NCBI RefSeq assembly: GCF_947488515.1
Contig: NZ_CANKZF010000002.1
Coordinates: forward strand, 1,090,294-1,154,293
Direction of reading: 5' to 3'
DNA length: 64,000 nucleotides
From: an uncultured Nocardioides sp.
Lineage (GTDB): Bacteria; Actinomycetota; Actinomycetes; Propionibacteriales; Nocardioidaceae
Shown here: positions 42,601 through 50,770 of the stretch, piece after piece
Numbering within the stretch: position 1 is the stretch's first letter
How the letters are laid out: every line of letters begins with the position of its first letter
Notes under the pieces: generated by a model
The model's database searches: none
The model's input: the letters and a program-made list of their open reading frames with translations, nothing else
What the model was told of the DNA's origin: nothing
Program-made: the position numbers and the translations under genes

Positions 42601-42722
42601 CCTGGTGGCCATCGGCCGTCCCCAGCAGCGAGAACCCGGAGGCGATGGGAGCGTGGACCTACACCGTGACCCTCGCCGACGGCACCGAGCGAAAAGTCAC
42701 TGGCTGAGTCCCAACTTCCGGA

Positions 42723-42762
42723 CATCGGCAGATCCGGGCGCTCATCGCGGCAGATGCGGACG
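42723..42762 (-). repeat. Dispersed repeat, two direct half-copies
   Basis: CATCGGCAGATCCGGG (42723-42738) and TCATCGCGGCAGATGCGG (42742-42759) in the same direction, 8 bases before the stop codon side of the minus-strand gene 42771-43112, i.e. directly behind its 3' end. Confidence 0.7.
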
Positions 42763-42770
42763 CGCCGCGA

Positions 42771-43112
42771 TCAAGGCCCACCCATCAGGCCGTACGCATA
42801 GACGTGCTCTCCGTCCTTCACGAAGACGACTGTGCTGGTGCCTTCGTCGAGTCCGAACTTGTAGATCTCGCCCCCGCCCGGCGTCTCCCCTTCAAGAACG
42901 TAGCCGCTGGGAATCCCGTCGGACTGCTCGCCTCCACGGTCGTAGTCGCGGCCCTCAAAGTGAATTTTGGGCGGGGCTGCCAATGGGGTGAGGGTCCATT
43001 CCCAGCCGTAGCCGTGGTTCTCTGCAAGGCGCGCGCCAAGTGCAACGGCGGCTACGCCAAGCACTAGGGCGAGGAGGACGAGGACGCGCGGTGTTCTGCC
43101 CAGGTGCCCCAT
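42771..43112 (-). CDS. Small membrane-anchored hypothetical protein, 113 aa
   Basis: N-terminal membrane helix (RVLVLLALVLGVAAVALGARL, about residues 8-28), then an extracytoplasmic domain ending in strand-rich YVLEGETPGGGEIYKFGLDEG and STVVFVKDGEHVYAYGL. No family recognised. ATG 43112 is chosen over longer frames because a TACTCT -10 box lies six bases upstream. The gene is bracketed by direct copies of the dispersed repeat at 42723-42762 and 43169-43190. Confidence 0.6.
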   Translation of the reverse strand: MGHLGRTPRVLVLLALVLGVAAVALGARLAENHGYGWEWTLTPLAAPPKIHFEGRDYDRGGEQSDGIPSGYVLEGETPGGGEIYKFGLDEGTSTVVFVKDGEHVYAYGLMGGP

Positions 43113-43118
43113 GCCCTG

Positions 43119-43124
43119 AGAGTA
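43119..43124 (-). promoter_or_regulatory. -10 box of a leaderless promoter (113-aa membrane protein)
   Basis: TACTCT on the minus strand, six bases before ATG 43112. Confidence 0.5.
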
Positions 43125-43168
43125 GGGGCTGGCGCGATCCCTGCGTGGGAGTCCGGTCGCGCGCCCGC

Positions 43169-43190
43169 TCATCGGCAGATCCGGTCGTCG
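43169..43190 (-). repeat. Dispersed repeat copy
   Basis: TCATCGGCAGATCCGGTCG, core of the family, upstream of the 113-aa membrane protein gene and in the same direction as the copies behind it. Confidence 0.7.
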
Positions 43191-43354
43191 CACCGGCAGG
43201 TGAACGCGTTTCCTCGCTGACGCACAACGTCAGCGAAGATGCTTCCGTGGACGACCCGGTCGTGTCCACGTCTCCGCTGAGGGTGTAGTCGCGCACCCCA
43301 CCTGGTGGTTAGGCTCCCAGCCGATCTCGTTGGGCACCTTGGGAGGGGTCAGGC

Positions 43355-44047
43355 ATGAGTGGGGTCGTGCGACGAATGAGCGAGTTCAAGCAACTCGCCC
43401 GCGCCCTAGGTACGGCTTCTGATGAAGATGCACGCCTAGAGCTCGCCGTGAACGCCGCAGTGTCCCTGGTCGACACGTGCGCTCACGCCGGCTTCACCGT
43501 GAACGACGCCGGCGGCCTGTTCACCCGCACCAGCAGCGACACAGTGGTGAGTCGCGCCAACGAGTTGCAGACGGAGCTCGGCGAGGGTCCGTGCCTCGAC
43601 GTCATGCGCGACCAGGACACCCTCGTCAGCCAGGACCTCGCCCAAGAACGGCGCTGGCCCACCTGGGCACCACGCGTGCACCAAGACCTTGACGTGGACT
43701 CCATGATGTCGGTGCTCGTTTACACCGACGACGCCTCCTACGGGGCACTCAGCCTCTACGCGCATCGCGGACAACGCTTCGACGCCGACGACGTCGCAAT
43801 CACTCAGACCCTGGCCAGCAACCTCGCCATGGTCCTGACCTCCGAACGCGAGATCGACCAGCTCGGCCTAGCGCTCCACAGCCGCAACACAATCGGCCAG
43901 GCCCAAGGCATCCTCATGGAGCGTTTCGACATGGACGCCAACCAAGCCGTCGACTACCTGCGCCGCATCTCGTCGAACTCCAACCGCAAACTCGTCGACA
44001 TCGCCGCTGAGATTGCTCGAACCCGACAACTGCCTGACCACAGCTAA
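43355..44047 (+). CDS. GAF-ANTAR antiterminator regulator
   Basis: 230 aa. An N-terminal GAF domain (about residues 20-160; CAHAGFTVNDAGGLFTRTSS, GEGPCLDVMRDQDTLVSQDL) and a C-terminal ANTAR RNA-binding domain (about 168-222; ALHSRNTIGQAQGILMERFDMDANQAVDYLRRIS). ANTAR proteins bind paired hairpins in nascent RNA and prevent termination. GGGAGGGG precedes ATG 43355. The target RNA is not visible in this window. Many actinobacteria carry several of these in accessory regions. Confidence 0.88.
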   Translation: MSGVVRRMSEFKQLARALGTASDEDARLELAVNAAVSLVDTCAHAGFTVNDAGGLFTRTSSDTVVSRANELQTELGEGPCLDVMRDQDTLVSQDLAQERRWPTWAPRVHQDLDVDSMMSVLVYTDDASYGALSLYAHRGQRFDADDVAITQTLASNLAMVLTSEREIDQLGLALHSRNTIGQAQGILMERFDMDANQAVDYLRRISSNSNRKLVDIAAEIARTRQLPDHS

Positions 44048-44091
44048 CACCCCTGCGTGGATCTATGCGGGCAGCCCATGCATGCGGAACC

Positions 44092-44115
44092 TGAACCGCA
44101 TCTCGGCATGAGCGG
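44092..44115 (+). repeat. Dispersed repeat copy beginning with TGA
   Basis: TGAACCGCATCTCGGCATGA, a diverged copy in plus orientation. The leading TGA has the same position as the stop codon in the gene-linked copies; no gene in front of it is recognised. Confidence 0.5.
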
Positions 44116-44147
44116 ATGGACAGTCCGGCGAATCCCGCCGGCCTCGG

Positions 44148-44153
44148 TACGCT
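44148..44153 (+). promoter_or_regulatory. -10 box of a leaderless promoter (59-aa protein)
   Basis: TACGCT, six bases before ATG 44160. Confidence 0.5.
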
Positions 44154-44159
44154 TGCGCC

Positions 44160-44339
44160 ATGAGGCTGTTCCGTCGTCGCTCAGCAGAGCCGTCGAAGGC
44201 GGCTGCCCTGGCGGACGCGCGTCGCGCCGTAGGAAGGATGCGCCGAAAGGCCGCGGAGGTCGAGCGTTACCGGTCTGGCAAGCAGCCGAATCCAGCGAAC
44301 CAGATGACCAGCAACCAATGGCTTGGCGGTGGCAGCTAG
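44160..44339 (+). CDS. Small basic hypothetical protein, 59 aa
   Basis: ATG 44160 to TAG 44337. It begins MRLFRRRSAEPSKAAALADA and continues as an Arg/Ala/Lys-rich helix (RRAVGRMRRKAAEVERYRSG), then a polar, Asn/Gln-rich tail. No known family. The perfectly spaced -10 box upstream and the tidy start are the main support. Lies between the GAF-ANTAR gene and the second recombinase, inside the repeat-rich zone. Confidence 0.45.
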   Translation: MRLFRRRSAEPSKAAALADARRAVGRMRRKAAEVERYRSGKQPNPANQMTSNQWLGGGS

Positions 44340-44400
44340 CTCCATCGGGACGAACCTGCACGTGCTTCGTCGCCACACTGGCGCGTCCCGCTGGACCTCG

Positions 44401-44423
44401 CGCTCATCGGCATGTGCGGATCC
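44401..44423 (-). repeat. Dispersed repeat copy left of recombinase
   Basis: CTCATCGGCATGTGCGGATCC. Bases 44407-44419 (TCGGCATGTGCGG) recur as a perfect inverted copy at 45414-45426 behind the recombinase gene. Confidence 0.7.
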
Positions 44424-45426
44424 CATGAGAGCTGAACTGTCCTGCTCGAGAGGAGCCGACGAGCGTTGACGGACCCGCGGAGGCGAGGCGTCGTGGACCG
44501 ATGGACACCGACACTCTTCCCGCCCTAAGCGACTCCGACGACCCCATGTTCCGCCTCGCCGTTGCTGCGCACCTTGCCCGCTACAGAGCAGAGCCGCGCT
44601 CACACCGCGTCCGACCTCAACGCCTACCTGCGCTGGTGCCTCGAGAAGGACCTCAGGCCGTTGCATGCCCAGCGAGCACATGTCGAGCTGTACCTGCGCT
44701 GGCTCCAAGAAGTCCGCTGCCTACGCCCCTTGACGGTGTCGCGGCGCCTGTCCGTGCTGGCCACGTTCTACCGGACCTGCGTCATCGACCAGATCCTCGA
44801 GCACTCACCCGCCGAGTACGTCCGACGCCCACACGTGCCCCTCGAATCGCCCACCCTCGGCCTGAGCCACCTGCAGTTCGAGGCGATCATCACCGCCGGC
44901 CGCGACTCCACCAACGCCAACGACTTCGCACTCGTCGCGATGCTCGGACTGCTCGGCCTGCGCGTCTTCGAGGCGACCGGCTCGAACGTGCAGGCGCGCG
45001 GCGAAGCGCGCGGTCACCGCGTCCTCACCGTGCATGGCAAGGGCGACAAGACGGCCCTCGTGCCGCTGCCGCCGGCCGTCGGTCGCGCCATCGACCAAGC
45101 GATCGCCGACCGGACGTCCGGCCCGATCCTGCTCAACCGCTGCGGCCGACGGATGGACCGGCACGCGGCCACCCGCCGCCTGCGTGCACTCGCCAAGTCG
45201 GCCAATGTCTCAACCGCTCGGATGCACCCGCACATGCTGCGCCACACGTTCGTGACCACGATGCTCGATGCCGGCGTCGACCTTCGCGACGTCCAGATCG
45301 CTGCTCGGCACGCTGACCCCCGGACGACTATGCGATACGACCGAGCTCGTAACAACCTTGACCGCCACCCCAACTACGTTCTGGCCGCGTTCATGGCCTC
45401 AGCAACCTGACGACCGCACATGCCGA
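44407..45426 (+). mobile_element. Putative 1.0-kb recombinase unit with 13-bp inverted ends
   Basis: TCGGCATGTGCGG at 44407-44419 and its exact inverse CCGCACATGCCGA at 45414-45426 enclose the tyrosine recombinase gene and nothing else. Both ends belong to the dispersed repeat family. Whether this is a moving unit or only a gene flanked by two repeat copies is not settled. Confidence 0.4.
44501..45410 (+). pseudogene. XerC/D-like tyrosine recombinase with N-terminal frameshift
   Basis: The N-terminal part is in one frame from 44501 (DPMFRLAVAAHLARYR) and the rest in another, from near 44590 (SRAHTASDLNAYLRWCLEKDL ... to the end). The 282-aa frame from 44562 has the whole catalytic domain: first Arg in LLGLRVFEATGS, HMLRHTFVTTML (H-x-x-R), AARHADP and the nucleophile Tyr in RYDRARNNLDRHP. 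One base change would restore a protein of about 303 aa, so it may have been active recently, or it may still work from an internal start. The TGA stop (45408) is the first codon of a repeat copy. Confidence 0.75.
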
Positions 45427-45438
45427 GATCCGGGCACC
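45408..45438 (+). repeat. Dispersed repeat copy at the recombinase stop
   Basis: TGACGACCGCACATGCCGAG followed by ATCCGGGCACC; its first three bases are the stop codon of the recombinase gene. Confidence 0.7.
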
Positions 45439-45508
45439 GCAATGACAACCGTTCCGCGCAAGAGGCGTACTTCCACGTGACAGCATCGGCGCGACAGGGG
45501 GAGACGCA

Positions 45509-46327
45509 GTGGATCTCAAAGAAGACTTCGATCGGGCCTTGGCCGGCGGCCCTGTTCACCGTCCGGTCGAGGACCGGTTGATCCTTGGTCGGCGGGCGAC
45601 GCGTCGACGGCGTACGGCGACTGGGGCGGCGGCCATCGCCAGCGTGGTCGTCGTCGGCGGGGTCGGGTGGGCGGGGATGTCCTTCACGTCTCCGACCGGC
45701 GGAGGCTCAATGGCTTCGGGTAACAGCACATCAGCCCCAACGAACGCGGAAAGACCCGTGACGACGATCCGGGACCCTCTGTACGGCTACGACTACTTCA
45801 CTGGTGACCTGGCACCTCTGCCTGGAGTCGCCGTCCAGCGCGAGGTGAACCAGCCGATCGACCGTCCAGGAGTGAGGTCCTCAGCAGCGATCGTCACGTA
45901 CGAGGGCGAGACCTGGTGGGTCATGTCGGCGGCGCTGCACGAGGGTTCGGCCGGCTGGAACGAAGAACATGAAGCGACGGGGAACCGGAGCTTCGAGCAG
46001 TGGGTGCACGAGATGGACGTCCTCAACACGGCGCCGATGTTCGACACCTATGGCTACGAGGCCGGTTGGGTGACGATCGGCGAGGACGGTGTGCTGACCG
46101 CGCACAAGGGAGCGACGATCCTCGAGCAGTCCAGTCCTGCCCGGCTCGACCAGGCACCCGCGGGAGTGCCGAGTGCGACAGCGACCATCGAGGTAGATGG
46201 CGCCCGGCTGTGCGTGATCGCCCGCATCCTCGATGACCCGGCCGCAGGCATCGTGTACCTGGCCGAGTCGGAGTACCCGGGGTGCGGCGATGCCCTCATC
46301 GGTCACCCATACGGGTCGGCACCGTGA
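45509..46327 (+). CDS. Membrane-anchored protein, probable anti-sigma partner
   Basis: 272 aa from GTG 45509 (GGGGGAGA upstream). A short N-terminal cytoplasmic segment (FDRALAGGPVHRPVEDRLILGRR, about residues 7-29), one membrane helix (about 40-57) and a large extracytoplasmic domain without recognised motifs (a Ser/Thr/Gly linker, then WWVMSAALHEGSAGWNEEHE). This layout, and the 4-base overlap with a downstream sigma factor, fits an anti-sigma factor or signal receptor. There is no HxxxCxxC zinc anti-sigma motif. Assignment is by context. Confidence 0.6.
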   Translation: MDLKEDFDRALAGGPVHRPVEDRLILGRRATRRRRTATGAAAIASVVVVGGVGWAGMSFTSPTGGGSMASGNSTSAPTNAERPVTTIRDPLYGYDYFTGDLAPLPGVAVQREVNQPIDRPGVRSSAAIVTYEGETWWVMSAALHEGSAGWNEEHEATGNRSFEQWVHEMDVLNTAPMFDTYGYEAGWVTIGEDGVLTAHKGATILEQSSPARLDQAPAGVPSATATIEVDGARLCVIARILDDPAAGIVYLAESEYPGCGDALIGHPYGSAP

Positions 46328-46827
46328 GGCGCAGCGACCGCGAGGCGGCGTACACCTCCTTCGTCCTTGCTCGTCAAGATCATCTCCGCAAGGTGGCGTT
46401 CGCCCTCTGCGGTGACTGGCACGACGCGGACGACCTGCTCCAGACCGCGCTGACCAAGCTCTACGTGGCGTGGCCGCGGGTCGCGAAGGACGGCAATCCC
46501 GAGGCGTACGTCCGACGCATCCTGGTGCACACCAACATCGACCGCTTCCGCCTCCGGCAGCGACGCGTCCAGACCGTCTCGATCGAGGCGGGCGCCGGGG
46601 TGCCTATTCGCGAGGGGCTCGGCAGCGAGGAGCATGCAGCCCTCATCGAAGCTGTCCAGGCGCTTCCGGAGATGCAGCGCAAAGTGGTTGTTCTTCGGCA
46701 CTGGCTCGGCCTAAACGTTCGCCAGACTGCGCATGAACTGGGCATCGCCGAAGGCACCGTCAAGAGCCACAGCTCGCGCGGGCTCGCGACACTACAGAGA
46801 GGGCTGGGCGAGCCCGTCCGCAACTGA
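46324..46827 (+). CDS. ECF sigma factor (SigE-type)
   Basis: 167 aa. Sigma-70 region 2 (YTSFVLARQDHLRKVAFALCGDWHDADDLLQTALTKLYVAW) and region 4 (ALPEMQRKVVVLRHWLGLNVRQTAHELGIAEGTVKSHSSRGLATLQ). This is the actinobacterial 'SigE family' of ECF factors. GTG 46324 overlaps the upstream gene's stop (GTGA). Unusually the membrane partner is encoded first and the sigma factor second. Its likely targets include itself and the following lipoprotein genes, by position only. Confidence 0.9.
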   Translation: MRRSDREAAYTSFVLARQDHLRKVAFALCGDWHDADDLLQTALTKLYVAWPRVAKDGNPEAYVRRILVHTNIDRFRLRQRRVQTVSIEAGAGVPIREGLGSEEHAALIEAVQALPEMQRKVVVLRHWLGLNVRQTAHELGIAEGTVKSHSSRGLATLQRGLGEPVRN

Positions 46828-47200
46828 CTCGGCTGGCAATCCTCCGTCGTCGCCCCGGTCCGTCAGTTGCAGCGATCGACGGGAACGGGCGCCAGCGTCA
46901 GGCAGCCCGGCGACCCAGCTCGTGAGGCCGCGTGCCGCGATGTGAACGTCCGGATCTGCCGCGTTGAGGGCGGCTACGCTCGCCCGGATCTGCCGCGATG
47001 GGGGCGCTGCACGGTGTCAACAACGTCATGAGAGACCACAACTAGCAGACACGACCGCGGGCGCAAGCCGGTCGACGAGACGTGAAGTTCCCGGTCCAGA
47101 CGGGACTGCAGCCCCGGGCACAGTCAGCGCGGGAAGCGCACACTCGACCCATGAGCACGAGGCCGAGACACAACAACACGCGACGAGCTAAGGGCACGTG
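46828..47200. other. 373-base intergenic stretch with two repeat copies
   Basis: No CDS supported. Holds two plus-oriented repeat copies at 46943-46967 and 46982-47002, and otherwise unstructured GC-rich DNA. The sigma-factor transcript probably ends here; I see no clear terminator. Confidence 0.5.
46943..47002 (+). repeat. Two tandem dispersed-repeat copies
   Basis: TGAACGTCCGGATCTGCCGC (46943-46962), the best match to the family core, then GCCCGGATCTGCCGCGATGG (46982-47001). Same direction, 39 bases apart. Confidence 0.75.
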
Positions 47201-48724
47201 ATGACCGGGCGCACCCGTCCCGTCGCGCTTCAGGTGTCTCTGGCTGGACTCGTTGCCGCGTTGGCGGCCTGCAGCTCGAGCGAGCCGCCAGCTCGGACAG
47301 CTCCGACGGCGTCGGACAGTCCCAGCACCGACACAGGTGTGGTCGAGCCGTTCGAGCCAGTCGACCTGCACGCCTCGATGTCCACGCCGGGCGTCGCGCC
47401 GTCCGGCGCTCCGCAGCCATCCACTCCGTGCCCCACTGGTCGGCGCGGTGCGTGGACCCTCGAGAAGCCAACGACGGTTGGCGGTCGGCTCAGTGCTGCG
47501 GAATACATGACTCCGGCAGACATCATCGTCGCCCGCGACGGGACAGCGACCGTCGCCTACCAGGGCGCGGGCAATGTGGCGCGCACTGCGGACGACCCGC
47601 CCGCCGCCGGGGACCCTCTGGACCCCTCAGGGGGCCGAGACGAGACCTACTTGTCGCCGGGCGAAAACTTGGCCGTCGACGGCACCGGAAACCAGACCAT
47701 GGCCGTTCAGGAATCGGTGCGGTACAACCCGAACACGTTCACCTCCTTCGTCGACCTGGTCGCCGCCGACCGCCCGCCCGGAGGAAGCTGGTCGACCGCT
47801 CCGGTGACAGTGAAGGACAAGGAGTTCACCGGAGGAGTCGACGTGGCCGTCAACGCCTCGGGGGCAGCGGTCCTCGTGGGGGCCCAGGACGGACGCTATC
47901 TAGCTGTCTACCGGACCGCCGCCGGTGCGCCGTGGCGCAGCCCAGAGCGCATACCCGTAGCTCGCGCGTACGACTTCGACGTCGACATCGACGACGCCGG
48001 CCGCATCGTCCTCGCCTACGACCGCCCCTACGCCAAACCTCCGGGCGTCTACGCCATCCGCCGATCACGCGATGGCCGGTGGACGTCCAGCAAACAGCTC
48101 GGCGGCCGGGACTCCGTGCTGTTCGCGATGGCGTTGAACTCCGATGGTGTGGCCGTGGTCAGCCACGGACCCACCGACGACGGCACGCCCCTGGGCCGCC
48201 TGTTCACCTCACGGATGACCGCCGACGGCATCTGGCAGGCACCTGTCCGCCACCCCCACTCCCTCGGACTCCACGGCGTCAGCGTCGACGAGCGCGGCCG
48301 CGCGCTCCTCGGCGGCTGGGACGGCGGCAGCCTGTGGGGGCGGTGGAGTCGCGCGGACGGCAACTGGCGCCGGCCGTTCGCCATCGCAGCGGACGTCGAC
48401 GAGACCGGCCGGTGGGGTCTCGACCCGCACGTGACGGCGAACGGGCGCGGCGACGCGCTCGCCGCATGGGGCACCAAGACCGGCGCCGGCGACCTCCGCG
48501 TGTGGGCGCGGTTCGCAGCGGCCGGCCGCGACTGGACCAAGCCGCAGCGCGTCACCCCGGCCAACCATCAACCCACCCGGTTCCACGCCGCCATCGGCGA
48601 CTGCAGGCACGCCGCCTTCGCCTGGACTCCCGCGGGCAAGCCCCGCCAGTTGCACATCCGGCGCGCCACACCATCCGGCAACCCCGTCACCCGCGACAGG
48701 CCCGGGCAGGTGACGCGACGATGA
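47201..48724 (+). CDS. Secreted lipoprotein, beta-propeller-like
   Basis: 507 aa from ATG 47201. Signal peptide with lipobox LAAC (Cys about 24), a Ser/Thr/Pro linker, then repeated propeller-like blades: DIIVARDGTATVAYQG, DVAVNASGAAVLVGA, DVDIDDAGRIVLAYD, MALNSDGVAVVSHG, GVSVDERGRALLGGWDGG and HVTANGRGDALAAWG. Surface-anchored; no catalytic motif seen. The last blade-like unit ends HAAFAWTPAG. The stop overlaps the next ATG (ATGA), so the two lipoproteins are co-translated, downstream of the sigma/anti-sigma pair. Confidence 0.75.
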   Translation: MTGRTRPVALQVSLAGLVAALAACSSSEPPARTAPTASDSPSTDTGVVEPFEPVDLHASMSTPGVAPSGAPQPSTPCPTGRRGAWTLEKPTTVGGRLSAAEYMTPADIIVARDGTATVAYQGAGNVARTADDPPAAGDPLDPSGGRDETYLSPGENLAVDGTGNQTMAVQESVRYNPNTFTSFVDLVAADRPPGGSWSTAPVTVKDKEFTGGVDVAVNASGAAVLVGAQDGRYLAVYRTAAGAPWRSPERIPVARAYDFDVDIDDAGRIVLAYDRPYAKPPGVYAIRRSRDGRWTSSKQLGGRDSVLFAMALNSDGVAVVSHGPTDDGTPLGRLFTSRMTADGIWQAPVRHPHSLGLHGVSVDERGRALLGGWDGGSLWGRWSRADGNWRRPFAIAADVDETGRWGLDPHVTANGRGDALAAWGTKTGAGDLRVWARFAAAGRDWTKPQRVTPANHQPTRFHAAIGDCRHAAFAWTPAGKPRQLHIRRATPSGNPVTRDRPGQVTRR

Positions 48725-50151
48725 GGGGCAGGCCGACACAGGTCCGCCAAACCGTTCTCAACGCGCGCCGGCCGTCGTCAGACGTTCTACGCGGGGCCGC
48801 TCTGAGGAGTGGTGGACGCCCACCCAGGGCAGTCGGGGCGGGCGTGCGAGGGGTCAGGTCCTACGTCGTCGTGGTGGCTCTGGCCGCCCTCGTCGCGGGG
48901 TGCACCAGCGACGAGCGCCGACCACGCAGCGAGCCCAGTTCTCAACACCCCGGCAGCGAGAGCCCATCCACCGAGACGCCATCCGCTGAGACGCCATCCG
49001 TCGAGGCAGCGGCGCCGGCCACGAAGGGGCCCATCTCGCAGGCGAGACGAGCCAAGCTCAACGGGTTCCTGGACAAGGCGCAGTTCCTCGACCGCGTCGG
49101 CCCCCAGTTCGAGCTCGACGAGGTGGAGTACACCTCGCGCACCGACGCCGTCGCCGGGTTCACCGACCAGCGCGGAGGCGATAGGGGCACGGTCATCGCC
49201 ACCACGAACGACAACTGGGCGCACGCCTCACGGCTCTACGTCCGTAGTGCCCTCGCTGACCTCGTGTCCTACAGCCCACTCGGCGAAGGAGCTGTGGCCG
49301 TCAAAGCTCGACGCCAGGACCCCGGCAAGAACTACCCGGGGTTCGTCCTGTACCCGAACGGCAAGACGAAACCCCTTCGTGTCCTGGAGCCGCAGCCACG
49401 CGGCCGCGGAGACGTGTTCCTCGACCTCGAACGCTGGACCAGCATCCTGTACGACCTCGGCCGGGTCGACACCCGCCGGCTGTGGGCAGCCGACGTCGAC
49501 GCCGCAGAGATCTACCCGGTAGAAGGCACCCGGTTCGGAGACGTGTGGCAGCACGTACCGGGCCGCAACGGCGCCATCTTGAGCATCCAAGGGTTCAAGC
49601 GACGCGGCCAGGAATGGAGCTTCGAGACCAGCACCGACCGCGGCCGCACCTGGACCGTCACCGATGTCGACCTGCCAGCCGGCAGGTCAGCCGGCGTCCC
49701 CGACTACGGCGACGGCATCTCCGGCATCGCCGTAGGGCCTCGTCGTCTGCAGGCGACCGTGTCAACGACGTACATCGAGGACGCACCCTCCTACGTGAGA
49801 GCGCTGTGGCAGACCGACGACGAGACGCGGTTCCGTCAGGTCCCGCTGCCGTGGGACCGGCCGTTCTTCGGCGGCCTCGCGTACGCCGCCGACGGCGCAC
49901 TGCTGTTCGGCCAGGTCACCGGACCCAACACCTACTGCGACAAGTTGCTCTGCACGCGACCCGGCACGATCTGGCGCTTCCCCCCGCGGAGCAACATGCC
50001 CGAACCCCTGGCCGGCGCCCCCGCCTTGTTCGGGCCCTTCTGGGCGGTCGGTATCGGCACCTCCGGCGGTGTCATCGTCGCGCGCACCGGGATGCGAACG
50101 ATCGCCATCTCCCACGACGGCTACCACTGGACCCCGCTCACCCCCGGATAG
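48721..50151 (+). CDS. Secreted lipoprotein, sialidase/VPS10-like propeller
   Basis: 476 aa from ATG 48721, or 435 aa from GTG 48844, which sets the signal peptide (RSYVVVVALAALVAGC, lipobox LVAGC) at the N-terminus and is the better biological start. An Ser/Thr/Pro-rich linker (SESPSTETPSAETPSVE) leads to a domain with Asp-box-like repeats: STDRGRTWTVTDVDLP and AISHDGYHWTPL at the C-terminus, as in exo-alpha-sialidase-like and BNR-repeat proteins. No catalytic residues identified. Tandem and coupled to the preceding lipoprotein. Confidence 0.7.
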   Translation: MRGRPTQVRQTVLNARRPSSDVLRGAALRSGGRPPRAVGAGVRGVRSYVVVVALAALVAGCTSDERRPRSEPSSQHPGSESPSTETPSAETPSVEAAAPATKGPISQARRAKLNGFLDKAQFLDRVGPQFELDEVEYTSRTDAVAGFTDQRGGDRGTVIATTNDNWAHASRLYVRSALADLVSYSPLGEGAVAVKARRQDPGKNYPGFVLYPNGKTKPLRVLEPQPRGRGDVFLDLERWTSILYDLGRVDTRRLWAADVDAAEIYPVEGTRFGDVWQHVPGRNGAILSIQGFKRRGQEWSFETSTDRGRTWTVTDVDLPAGRSAGVPDYGDGISGIAVGPRRLQATVSTTYIEDAPSYVRALWQTDDETRFRQVPLPWDRPFFGGLAYAADGALLFGQVTGPNTYCDKLLCTRPGTIWRFPPRSNMPEPLAGAPALFGPFWAVGIGTSGGVIVARTGMRTIAISHDGYHWTPLTPG

Positions 50152-50770
50152 GCAACCGACGCACGCGCAGAGACCATCGGCCCGAGACCCGTCATGGCGG
50201 CGCCTCCTTCACCCGCGCTACGCGGGTCTTCTATACGACACACTTTCGCGCAAGCGCACCCGCGTTCCGGCTCAGACGCTCTGCGATCCGAGCCTGGTTC
50301 TTCGTCTCGTGGCCATCCACCTCATCGCGCGTCCGCGCGAGAACGGGAGCGGATCGAGCTCCGACACGTTGCCCACCACGTGACTGTCTGGCCGGCAGCA
50401 CGCTCGTGCGCACATCGGCTCTGGCCGAGGATGAAAGCGACCCGTGCATTTTGTGGTCGGCGTAGATGAAGTCGTTGGTGACCTCGTTGCACTAGCGAGT
50501 GTCCGTGTAGCGGGCGTCCTCGAGAACCAGGCCAACGAACCCGATGTGGTGTCCGCTCAGGCGTGCGGGTGCGGTCTTACTGGGTGTGTCCCTATTGGTG
50601 ACGCCAGTTACCGGATCTGCCGATGACAGGTCGTTCCGACGAGGGCGTGATTCTCTGTATGGCGACCGCCGAGGAGTGAGAGGAACTGGTGCGCTCGTCA
50701 CCCGCTTGATGTCGGGGGAGCGCACGGACACGCAAGCTAGCTCGGGCCGGTGCCGCTCGAGGCGGGATGG
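50152..50770. other. 619-base gap without a supported gene
   Basis: Short frames only, none with a good start or recognisable domain. On the minus strand, HHIGFVGLVLEDARYTDTR and NEVTNDFIYADHKMHG read as plausible protein pieces on either side of a stop, so a decayed minus-strand gene is possible. One repeat copy lies at 50608-50627. Confidence 0.4.
50608..50627 (+). repeat. Dispersed repeat, short copy
   Basis: TTACCGGATCTGCCGATGAC, plus orientation; the leading stop triplet is TTA rather than TGA on this strand. Confidence 0.5.

Noticed and set aside
50231..50731. Short minus-strand frames as intact genes
   Set aside because: They contain stops between the only protein-like pieces and lack start signals; at best a remnant.
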